NCBI GenBank assembly: GCA_903913215.1
Contig: CAIWKE010000011.1
Span: forward strand, 1 to 64,000
Source of the DNA: an uncultured Holophagaceae bacterium
GTDB lineage: Bacteria > Acidobacteriota > Holophagae > Holophagales > Holophagaceae
Direction: 5' to 3'
DNA: 64,000 nt
The position numbers and the translations under genes are program-made. Positions 7,372 through 14,782 of the stretch are shown piece by piece (the first letter of the stretch is position 1; every line of letters starts with the position of its first letter). Below the pieces are notes generated by a model, which was not told the DNA's origin, did no database searches, and was given only the letters and a program-made list of their open reading frames with translations.

Positions 7372-9798
7372 ATGCCCTTCCAGCCCCTGACCCAGGAACC
7401 CGAGATCCAGCGCCGCTGGCTCGAGTCCGGCGCCTTCCACGCCAAACGGGCTGCGGAACTGCTGCCGGGCTCCAAAACCTTTTACATGCTGGTCATGCTG
7501 CCGTATCCCAGCGGCCGCATCCACATGGGGCATGTGCGCAACTACACCCTGGGGGATGTCACGGCCCGGTTCCGCCGCATGCGGGGCTTCGAGGTCATGC
7601 ACCCCCTGGGCTGGGACAGCTTCGGCCTCCCCGCCGAAAACGCCGCCATCAAGCACGGCATCCACCCAGCAATCTGGACCCGCTCCAACATTGAGGAGAT
7701 GAAGGGGCAGATCCAGAAGATGGGCATCAGCTACGACTGGGAGCGCGAGATCGCCAGCTTCCAGGACGACTACTACCGTTGGAACCAGTGGCTCTTCCTG
7801 AAGATGTGGGAGCGTGGCGATGTGTTCCGCGCCATGCGCACCGTTAACTGGTGCGAGGCCCTGGGAACCGTGTTGGCCAACGAGCAGGTGGTGGACGGCA
7901 AGGATGAGCGCACGGGTCACCCCGTCACGCAAAAGCCCCTGGAGCAGTACTTCTTCAAGACCACCAAGTATGCGGACGAGTTGCTGGCCTGCATGGATGG
8001 CCTGGATTGGCCTGAGAACGTGAAGACCATGCAGAAGCACTGGATCGGCCGCTCCGAGGGGGCCCGCATGGCCTTCGACCTGGAACAGGGTGGCCAGGTC
8101 GAAGTGTTCACAACGCGCCTGGACACCCTCTTCGGCGTCACCTTCATGGCCCTCAGCACGGAGCACCCGGTCATCGAGGAGGCCGCCAAGACCGATCGCG
8201 CCCTCCAGGCCTTCTGCGACTCTGTGGCTGCCGTGAGTCGCGAGGACCGCCTCACCAACGATGTGAAGCTGGGCCACCGCACGGCCCTCTCGGTCATCCA
8301 CCCCTTCACTGGTGAGAAGGTGCCAGTCTTCGCCGCCAACTACGTGCTCATGGACTACGGCACCGGCGCCGTCATGGGCGTGCCCGCCCACGACGAGCGG
8401 GACTTCGAGTTCGCCACCAAGTACGGCCTGCCCATCCCCAAGGTCATCGAGTCCGAGAGCGAATGGGATCTGGGCACTCTGGTGAACAGCGGCGAATTCA
8501 CCGGAATGAAGAGCGAAGACGCGGTCACAGCCATGGTCGCCAAGCTGGGCGAGCGCGCCGCCAAGACCACCACCTACAAGCTCAAGGACTGGGGCCTCAG
8601 CCGCCAGCGCTACTGGGGCACGCCCATCCCCACCGTGCACTGCTCCAGCTGCGGCGTTGTCCCCGAGAAGCCCGAGAACCTCCCTGTGCGTCTCCCCGAG
8701 GATGTCGCCTTCCACGGCGTCGGTCCCAGCCCTCTTACGACATCCCATTCCTTCTTGGACACGAAGTGTCCAAGCTGTGGCGCGGCCGCTCGTCGTGAGA
8801 CCGATACGATGGACACCTTCGTGGACAGCAGTTGGTACTGGCTGCGCTACCTGGATCCCAAGAACACCGAGCTGCCCTTCGCCAAGGCCGAAAGCGACGC
8901 CTGGATGCCCGTGGACCTCTACGTGGGCGGCATCGAGCACGCCACCATGCACCTCATCTACGCCCGCTATTTCTACAAAGTGCTGCGGGACCTGGGACTG
9001 GCCAGCGGCCCCGAGCCCTTCCAGAAGCTCATCTGCCAGGGCATGGTGCTGAAGGACGGCTCGAAGATGAGCAAGTCCAAGGGCAACATCGTGGATCCCG
9101 ACGAAGTGATCTCGCGCTACGGCGCCGATGCCCTGCGCCTCTTCATGATCTTCGCGGCCCCCATTGAAAAGGAGATCGACTGGACCGGCTTTGAGGGCAT
9201 CGAGGGTGCCAGCCGCTTCCTCAAGCGCGTCACGCGCATGGTGGACGATCATGCGGTCTCCACCGAGCCCCTGCCCACGAAGGAGCAACTTAGCGCTGAG
9301 GAGAAGACCTTACTCCTCAAGCTCAACCAGACCATCGCCCGCCTCACGGACGACCTGGAACGCCGCTACCAGTTCAATACCGTGGTCTCGGGCCTCATGG
9401 AGTTGTCCAACGCCCTGCTGGACCTGCCTGCCACGGCGCCTCATCGCGGGGCAGTCATGCAGCACGCCCTGGACGCCTTCGTACGCATGATGTCCCCGGT
9501 GGCGCCGCACCTCGCGGAACAGCTCTGGACCTCCCTGGGCCACCCCGGTCTCGTCATGAAGGCCGCCTGGCCCGAGGCGGACGCCGCCTTCCTTGAGGCT
9601 GACGAAGTGCTCGTGATCGTGCAGGTGAATGGCAAAGTGCGGGGTCGCCTGACTCTGCCCGCCAGCGCCACCGAGGACCAGCGCCGCGCAGCCGCCCTGG
9701 CCTGCCCCGAGGCTCAGTCCCACCTGGCGGGCAAAGAGATCGTCAAAGTCGTCCTGCCCCCGGGCGGGAAGCTCGTGAGCATCGTGGTCAAAGGCTGA
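7372..9798 (+). CDS. leuS: Leucyl-tRNA synthetase
   Basis: The 808-residue class Ia synthetase charges tRNA-Leu. The HIGH motif is HMGH (51-54) in LPYPSGRIHMGHVRNYTLGD, and the KMSKS motif is at about 565-569. Between them lie the editing domain (CP1) and two CxxC pairs (CSSCG and CPSCG) of a zinc-binding insertion; DTFVDSSWYWLRY follows. The C-terminal domain ends in VQVNGKVRGRL, typical of LeuRS. GGAG precedes the ATG, and a TAGAAT at 7342-7347 could serve as a -10 box. Length is usual for bacteria. Confidence 0.97.
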   Translation: MPFQPLTQEPEIQRRWLESGAFHAKRAAELLPGSKTFYMLVMLPYPSGRIHMGHVRNYTLGDVTARFRRMRGFEVMHPLGWDSFGLPAENAAIKHGIHPAIWTRSNIEEMKGQIQKMGISYDWEREIASFQDDYYRWNQWLFLKMWERGDVFRAMRTVNWCEALGTVLANEQVVDGKDERTGHPVTQKPLEQYFFKTTKYADELLACMDGLDWPENVKTMQKHWIGRSEGARMAFDLEQGGQVEVFTTRLDTLFGVTFMALSTEHPVIEEAAKTDRALQAFCDSVAAVSREDRLTNDVKLGHRTALSVIHPFTGEKVPVFAANYVLMDYGTGAVMGVPAHDERDFEFATKYGLPIPKVIESESEWDLGTLVNSGEFTGMKSEDAVTAMVAKLGERAAKTTTYKLKDWGLSRQRYWGTPIPTVHCSSCGVVPEKPENLPVRLPEDVAFHGVGPSPLTTSHSFLDTKCPSCGAAARRETDTMDTFVDSSWYWLRYLDPKNTELPFAKAESDAWMPVDLYVGGIEHATMHLIYARYFYKVLRDLGLASGPEPFQKLICQGMVLKDGSKMSKSKGNIVDPDEVISRYGADALRLFMIFAAPIEKEIDWTGFEGIEGASRFLKRVTRMVDDHAVSTEPLPTKEQLSAEEKTLLLKLNQTIARLTDDLERRYQFNTVVSGLMELSNALLDLPATAPHRGAVMQHALDAFVRMMSPVAPHLAEQLWTSLGHPGLVMKAAWPEADAAFLEADEVLVIVQVNGKVRGRLTLPASATEDQRRAAALACPEAQSHLAGKEIVKVVLPPGGKLVSIVVKG

Positions 9799-9965
9799 AC
9801 CACCGATTCAAAAAGAAGAACACCGATAAACACCGATAAAAGCTGATGAACACCACATGAAGAAGGTCCTAGGCAGCCCGGTCAGCCATTTCTCGTTCAA
9901 TTTATTTTTATCATTTTTTTCATCAGTTATCTGTGTTTTTCGGTGTTCCCTGTCTTTTGGTTTTT
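9799..9965. repeat. AT-rich dispersed-type repeat with CACCGAT heptads and inverted ends
   Basis: The segment between leuS and pyrE is much more AT-rich than its surroundings. The left part contains ACACCGATAAACACCGATAA, and the right part has the related inverted sequence ATCTGTGTTTTTCGGTGTTC. The whole can fold back on itself around a central G+C core. Similar GTGTTTATCGGTGTT-like blocks occur as dispersed noncoding repeats in many environmental bacteria, to my recollection. A long open frame crosses it but shows no protein features. Confidence 0.6.
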
Positions 9966-9991
9966 CGTTGTTTCCAGGTTCTGGAGTTTCT

Positions 9992-10633
9992 ATGTCCCTC
10001 TCCCCTGCTGATCTCGCTGGTTGTTTGTTGGAAGTGGGTGCGGTGCGGCTGCAGCCGCTGGATCCCTTCACCTGGGCCAGTGGTCTGAAGTCCCCGATCT
10101 ATTGCGACAACCGGCAACTCTTGGGCTTTCCCGAGGTGCGGAACCAGATCATTGAGGCCCTGGTGGGCGCCTCGGCGGCACTGAGGCCCACGCTCATCGC
10201 GGGCGCGGCCACGGCGGGTGTGCCCTGGGCGGCCATGGTGGCGGATCGCATGGGGCTGCCCATGGCCTATGTGCGCCCCACGCCCAAGAACCACGGCATG
10301 GGCCGCCAGGTGGAGGGGCCCATGGCCAAGGGGCACCGTGTGGTGCTGATCGAAGACTTGATCTCCACGGGCATGTCCAGCCTTAAGTGCGCGGAGGCCC
10401 TGCGGGCTGAGGGCGCTGAGGTTCCCGCGGTGCTGGCCCTCTTCAGCTACGGCCTGCCCCAGGGCGTGGCAGCCTTCCAGGCGGCTGAGGTCGGTCTGGC
10501 CGTTCTCAGCTCCTTCGAGGTTCTAGCCGCCGTGGCCGAAGCCAAGGGCCTTCTGGATGCCGAGGGCCAGGCGGCCCTTCAGACTTGGTCCGCAGATACC
10601 GTGGCTTGGAGCCGCGCCCGCGGCGGGGCCTAG
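9992..10633 (+). CDS. pyrE: Orotate phosphoribosyltransferase
   Basis: The 213-residue enzyme joins orotate and PRPP to form OMP in pyrimidine synthesis. The PRPP-binding motif is VVLIEDLISTGMS, and the N-terminal FTWASGLKSPIYCDNR block and RPTPKNHG(M)GRQVEG loop are characteristic. I chose the ATG at 9992 because GGAG sits 6 nt upstream and the protein starts like the family there; the frame extends 45 codons further upstream, but only through a noncoding repeat. The gene is followed by a cobalamin adenosyltransferase in the same direction. Confidence 0.93.
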   Translation: MSLSPADLAGCLLEVGAVRLQPLDPFTWASGLKSPIYCDNRQLLGFPEVRNQIIEALVGASAALRPTLIAGAATAGVPWAAMVADRMGLPMAYVRPTPKNHGMGRQVEGPMAKGHRVVLIEDLISTGMSSLKCAEALRAEGAEVPAVLALFSYGLPQGVAAFQAAEVGLAVLSSFEVLAAVAEAKGLLDAEGQAALQTWSADTVAWSRARGGA

Positions 10634-10688
10634 GTATTGATCTAGAATTGCGCAGAGGCCGCGCCGGGTGCGCTGTTTGGGAGTCCCC

Positions 10689-11246
10689 ATGAAGCTCTAC
10701 ACACGCACCGGGGATGATGGCTCCTCAGGCCTCTTTGGCGGGGACCGCGTCAGCAAGTCCCACCTGCGCCTGGGGGCCTACGGCACCCTGGACGAGCTCA
10801 ACAGCATCATGGGCCTCCTGCGCCTGCACGCCACGCCCGCCTGCGCCACGGATGAGGCTCTGCAGCGCGTTCAGCACGACCTCTTCGTGCTTGGCGCGAT
10901 CCTGGCCACACCGGCGGACAAGCAGGCCCTCCTGGGCGCCCGCATGAGCACCCCCACCTGGGGGCTGGCAGACATGGAGCAGGACATCGACCGCCTCACG
11001 GCCCTGGCCCCGCCCATGACCGCCTTCGTGCTGCCCGGCGGCACCTCAGCTTCGGCCCACGCCCACCACGCCCGCACAGTCTGCCGCCGCGCTGAGCGCG
11101 AGGTGGTGACCCTCACCCAGAGCGAACCCATGAATCCCGTGGTGGTCTCCTACCTGAACCGACTCAGCGACTGGCTCTTCGCCCTGGCAAGAGCCGAGAA
11201 CGCCGTGGCGGGGGTGGAGGATGTGATGTGGGTGGCGAAGGACTAG
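10689..11246 (+). CDS. pduO: Cob(I)alamin adenosyltransferase, PduO type
   Basis: The 185-residue protein begins MKLYTRTGDDGSSGLFGG, the ATP-binding N-terminus of PduO-type ATP:corrinoid adenosyltransferases, and has YGTLDELNS, LPGGTSASAHAHHARTVCRR and YLNRLSDWLFALAR, which form the trimeric helical-bundle active site. It makes adenosylcobalamin for B12-dependent enzymes. The start at 10689 has GGGAG upstream; seven codons of open frame before it are disregarded. No cobalamin riboswitch was recognised in the short upstream gap. A strong terminator follows. Confidence 0.93.
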   Translation: MKLYTRTGDDGSSGLFGGDRVSKSHLRLGAYGTLDELNSIMGLLRLHATPACATDEALQRVQHDLFVLGAILATPADKQALLGARMSTPTWGLADMEQDIDRLTALAPPMTAFVLPGGTSASAHAHHARTVCRRAEREVVTLTQSEPMNPVVVSYLNRLSDWLFALARAENAVAGVEDVMWVAKD

Positions 11247-11305
11247 GTGCATTCCACGGCATGCATCCCGCACCCTGAATGGTGTGAACGGAAAGAGAAA
11301 TCAAT

Positions 11306-11339
11306 AGAAAAGGGGAGGCCAGCTGGCCTCCCCTTTTCT
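11306..11339. terminator. Bidirectional terminator between the adenosyltransferase and a TonB receptor
   Basis: A perfect 17-bp palindromic stem (AGAAAAGGGGAGGCCAG and its complement) with A/T-rich ends stands between two convergent genes. Confidence 0.9.
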
Positions 11340-11357
11340 TAACTACTTCCAGTCAGC

Positions 11358-14300
11358 TTAGAACTGGAACTTGAAGCCCAGGCGGACCCGACGGGACTGC
11401 TGGTAGGCAAGGACGTTGCCGTAGTTGCCGTTGGCCACGCCGTATGACACATCCAGGTTCTGGTCGAACCGGGTGGCGGTGTGGGTGTTGAGGAAGTTGA
11501 AGATGTCAGCGCGGAAGGCGATGGACTTGGTGCCACCGAGCTTCATGAGGTACTGGGCGCTGTAATCAAAGGCGATGGTGTTGGGGGTGCGACCCTCAGC
11601 GCCACGGCCACCGGCAGGCAGTTCGCCGGAGTTGTCATAGTCCTGCAGGCCGTAGAAGGCGCTCAAGGGAGTGCCGGTCTGGAACTTGGCCAGGATGGTA
11701 CTGCTGAATCCGCCGTCGAAGTTGTAGGTGAAGCCGGCGTTCATGATGACAGCACGATCGTTGGGCAGGGGGCCCCGGGCGTACTGTTCCTTGCCGGTGA
11801 GACCGCGGGTGTCCGCGTGTTCCTGCGCGGCGAGATACTCAAGGGAGAAATCGTAGAGCGAGGTAATGTTGGGGTCGCTCTGGCCATTGTCGTTGCGGAA
11901 CAGGCCCTCGTAGTTACCCTCGAGGCGGGAGAGGCGCAGGTTGAAGAAGGCCGCGACCTTCTTCGAGCTGTAGTTGACGTCAACCTCGTAGGCCCAGTAA
12001 TCGCGCACGGGCTTGGGCCAGGTGGCCTTCGTGCCGCTGCCCACCAGGGTGGGGTCGATCTTGAGGGACTCAGCGGCAATGCCAGCGGAGTTCTCGCCGG
12101 GGTTAGCGATGTAGTAGGGCAGGTTGTTGCCGCCATCCACACCCATGTCTTCCAGGGCGCGGCCGAGGGAGCGGAGGATCAGGCGGTTGCTCACCGTCAG
12201 GCCTTCACGGACCTGGGTGTCCCAGCCCAACACGTACTCGTTGGTGAAGGGGAGCTTGGTGCCGGGCATGACGGGGGTGAGGAAGCCGGCGCTGCCCGTG
12301 TAGTGGGAGAACGCAGAGGCGTTGGTGGAATTCAGGAAGCGGTTGGAGACTGTGCCAGTGGCCGCGTTGGGCCCGTTGTAAGGGTTGGCGGAGATGATGC
12401 CGGTGCCGGACTGGATGGGGTTCAGCAGGCGGCTGCCATCGGCGGAGAGGTTATACCAGTCGGAGCGGCTGGCGCCGATCTCCTGGGAGAGGGAGCGCAC
12501 GGCCAGATCGAGGGGGACCTTCTCGAAGTACTTGCCGTAGAAGGCGTAGATCTTGTTCTTGCCATCGCCGGCGGGATCCCACGTGATGGAGATGCGGGGC
12601 GCCATGGCGTCGGAGGCCTTGAAGGTGTAAGTCTCCTGCTTGCCCTGCATGTCTTCCGTCTCCCAGCGGAGGCCGGCCTTGATGAAGAGGCGGTTGTTCC
12701 AGGAGTACTTGCCCTGGATGAAGTAGCCTTCCCAGGGAGCGGTGGTCTGCGTGAGGGGGGGCGTGAAGCGGGCCCGGCTGACACGGTAGTAGGGGGCGAG
12801 ATTGGAGGTGGGCGTGGTGCCGCCGTTGCCGGTGGCGTTTGCCACGATCAGCGCAGGGTTGATTACGTAGAACAAACGAGAGACGAGAGCGCCCGTGGTG
12901 TAGGCGCCGCCATTGGCGCCGCCATTGCTGCTGGCGGAGGTGGCACCGGGCACAGTCCAGGTCTGGGCCGTGTGGGTATCCACCTGGCCGGCGAGCCCCT
13001 GGTAGGCGAAGCCCCCCGCGTGCTCCAGCTTCTGGGATTCGAAGCCAGCCTTGAACTCGAAGTCGCCGAAGGTCTTGGTGACCTTGATGTCGAACTGACG
13101 GTTCTTATCCTCGGCCGTCTCCATGGATCCGGGGCCGCCGAAGACGAAAGCGCCGTTGTTGGAGTCGATGACGCGGAAGTGGCTGTTGGCGCTGGGATCC
13201 AGAACGGCCTTGAACTTGGACTTGGCCTGGGAGATCTGGGCCTCCACCAGGAGGTCATTGAAGAAGATGCCGTTGTACTTCAAGCTGGCATTGGTTCCGC
13301 CGTATTCCAGGCCAACCCAGGTAGTGGGATCACCCTGATAGTCACGGTTCAGCTGGGGTGCAGTAGGATTCTTGCCGGGATCACCAAAGACGCTCATCTC
13401 GAGGCTCTGGTTGCTGGCGACAGCCCAGTTCAACTTCACGTAGTAGGTGTCGGTCTGGCTCTTGGTGGTGGACTGGCGGCCGTAGAAGGCGCGCTTGGGA
13501 TCATCCTGGGACTTCTTGACTTCCTGGCGGATGGGGTTGTAGCCCACGAAGTAGAAGAGCTTGTCCTTGATGATGGGGCCGGCCACGGTGAAGCCGATTT
13601 CCGTGCGGCTGGAGCCGTCGAAAGAGGGTGCCAGGGTGAGGGTGGGATCCTGGATGGGGGGCACCTTGTCCCGGGACTGCAGGGCGTCGATGTCGAAGTA
13701 GCCGAAGACCTGGCCCTTGAAGGTGTTGTCGCCGGTCTTGGTGACGGCGTTCACGCGGCCACCGGTGGATCCGCCGTACTCGGCGTCCATGCCGAAGGTC
13801 TTCACCTGGACTTCAGAGATGAAGTCGGTGTTGATACCCGTGCCCAGGGAGCCGTAAGTGATGGAGTAGGCACCGTTGGCGCCGTAGCCGGTGCCGGTGG
13901 TGTTCACACCGTCAATGACGTAGGCGTTCTCCAGGCCGGAGGAGCCACCCATGGAGGGGTTGTTGGAGTCAATGCCGGAGCTGCTGACGCCGGGGGCGAG
14001 GTTCACCACGGACGAGAAGGAGCGGCCCAGGGGCAGGGCGGACACGGTCTCGGAGGAGAACGTGGTGCCGGAGGTCTGGGTGGTGGTGTCGATGACCTGG
14101 GCGGTGGAGATGACCTCGACCACCGTGCCGGCAGCCTTGGACATGGTCACGCGGACCGGGGTAAGTGTATTGATGGAGGCGGCGGCTGACAGCTTGGCAG
14201 CGGTCTCGTAGCCGGGGGCCACCACGGTGATGCTGTACTGGCCCGGGATGAGGCCCGAGGCCTTGAAGGCGCCGTTGGCGTCGGTCATGCGGACGATCTG

Positions 14301-14471
14301 GCCACGGCCGCCGTCCAGGATGACCTTCGCGCCTGCGACCAGGGCTCCGTTGGGACCGGAGACGGTCCCAGAGATGGCGCCGGTCGTAGAATCCTGGGCG
14401 TAGCCCATGATGCTGCTACCAGCCACCAAGGCCAGGGTGGTGAACCCCAACCGGTTAAAGATTCGACTCAT
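11358..14471 (-). CDS. TonB-dependent receptor, Oar-like
   Basis: This 1037-residue receptor starts MSRIFNRLGFTTLALVAGSS, a signal peptide ending near MGYAQD. A carboxypeptidase-regulatory domain follows (about 28-110, GAISGTVSGPNGALVAGAKV), then the plug (SALPLGRSFSSVVNLAPGVS, NAYVIDGVNTTGTGYG, FGMDAEYGGSTGGRVNAVTK) and a barrel ending VRLGFKFQF. I chose the ATG at 14471 for its AAAGGAG site; twelve earlier codons have no ribosome binding site. It is one of three leftward chromosomal receptors and differs clearly from the next one at 14783-17725. Substrate unknown. Confidence 0.9.
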   Translation of the reverse strand: MSRIFNRLGFTTLALVAGSSIMGYAQDSTTGAISGTVSGPNGALVAGAKVILDGGRGQIVRMTDANGAFKASGLIPGQYSITVVAPGYETAAKLSAAASINTLTPVRVTMSKAAGTVVEVISTAQVIDTTTQTSGTTFSSETVSALPLGRSFSSVVNLAPGVSSSGIDSNNPSMGGSSGLENAYVIDGVNTTGTGYGANGAYSITYGSLGTGINTDFISEVQVKTFGMDAEYGGSTGGRVNAVTKTGDNTFKGQVFGYFDIDALQSRDKVPPIQDPTLTLAPSFDGSSRTEIGFTVAGPIIKDKLFYFVGYNPIRQEVKKSQDDPKRAFYGRQSTTKSQTDTYYVKLNWAVASNQSLEMSVFGDPGKNPTAPQLNRDYQGDPTTWVGLEYGGTNASLKYNGIFFNDLLVEAQISQAKSKFKAVLDPSANSHFRVIDSNNGAFVFGGPGSMETAEDKNRQFDIKVTKTFGDFEFKAGFESQKLEHAGGFAYQGLAGQVDTHTAQTWTVPGATSASSNGGANGGAYTTGALVSRLFYVINPALIVANATGNGGTTPTSNLAPYYRVSRARFTPPLTQTTAPWEGYFIQGKYSWNNRLFIKAGLRWETEDMQGKQETYTFKASDAMAPRISITWDPAGDGKNKIYAFYGKYFEKVPLDLAVRSLSQEIGASRSDWYNLSADGSRLLNPIQSGTGIISANPYNGPNAATGTVSNRFLNSTNASAFSHYTGSAGFLTPVMPGTKLPFTNEYVLGWDTQVREGLTVSNRLILRSLGRALEDMGVDGGNNLPYYIANPGENSAGIAAESLKIDPTLVGSGTKATWPKPVRDYWAYEVDVNYSSKKVAAFFNLRLSRLEGNYEGLFRNDNGQSDPNITSLYDFSLEYLAAQEHADTRGLTGKEQYARGPLPNDRAVIMNAGFTYNFDGGFSSTILAKFQTGTPLSAFYGLQDYDNSGELPAGGRGAEGRTPNTIAFDYSAQYLMKLGGTKSIAFRADIFNFLNTHTATRFDQNLDVSYGVANGNYGNVLAYQQSRRVRLGFKFQF

Positions 14472-14736
14472 AGAAACTCCTTTGGGAGGGTGCGGCGGGG
14501 GCCGCAAAAAACGGGAAAAAGTTCAATCGTACCAACCAGGGAGCCCCTCCAGGAGGGGGTCGAGGCGATTGACCAGGGGATGGACAAAGAGCGGACTAGT
14601 GTCGAAAGGATAGGACAGGTTCCCTGGACCTTACAATTTTTTTTTACCGCCCTCGAAAAACAACTGCCGCTAAATCAATTTATATAAACGATGACGGGGT
14701 CATTTTTAGACCTACAGGGGGCCATCCATGCATAAA
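14472..14736. promoter_or_regulatory. AT-rich upstream region of the receptor gene
   Basis: The region contains a T9 tract near 14637 and ATTTATATAAACG near 14679-14691, which on the minus strand could supply a -10-like TATAAA. I see no gene. The promoter assignment is a guess from composition only. Confidence 0.3.
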
Positions 14737-14764
14737 AAAACGAGGCCCGTGAGGGCCTCGTTTT
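14737..14764 (-). terminator. Rho-independent terminator after the receptor at 14783-17725
   Basis: AACGAGGCCC and GGGCCTCGTT form a 12-bp stem with a short GTGA-type loop. On the minus strand the stem is followed by a run of T residues, so it ends transcription of the leftward receptor gene. Confidence 0.85.
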
Positions 14765-14782
14765 GGGTGGTACCGGGGTCGC

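Noticed and set aside
9857-9991. N-terminal extension of pyrE that looks like a membrane segment
   Set aside because: The Phe/Leu/Ser-rich translation comes from the AT-rich repeat; the ATG at 9992 has a ribosome binding site and fits the family's start.
10634-10688. Cobalamin riboswitch before the adenosyltransferase
   Set aside because: The gap is only 55 bp and contains no B12-box-like sequence.
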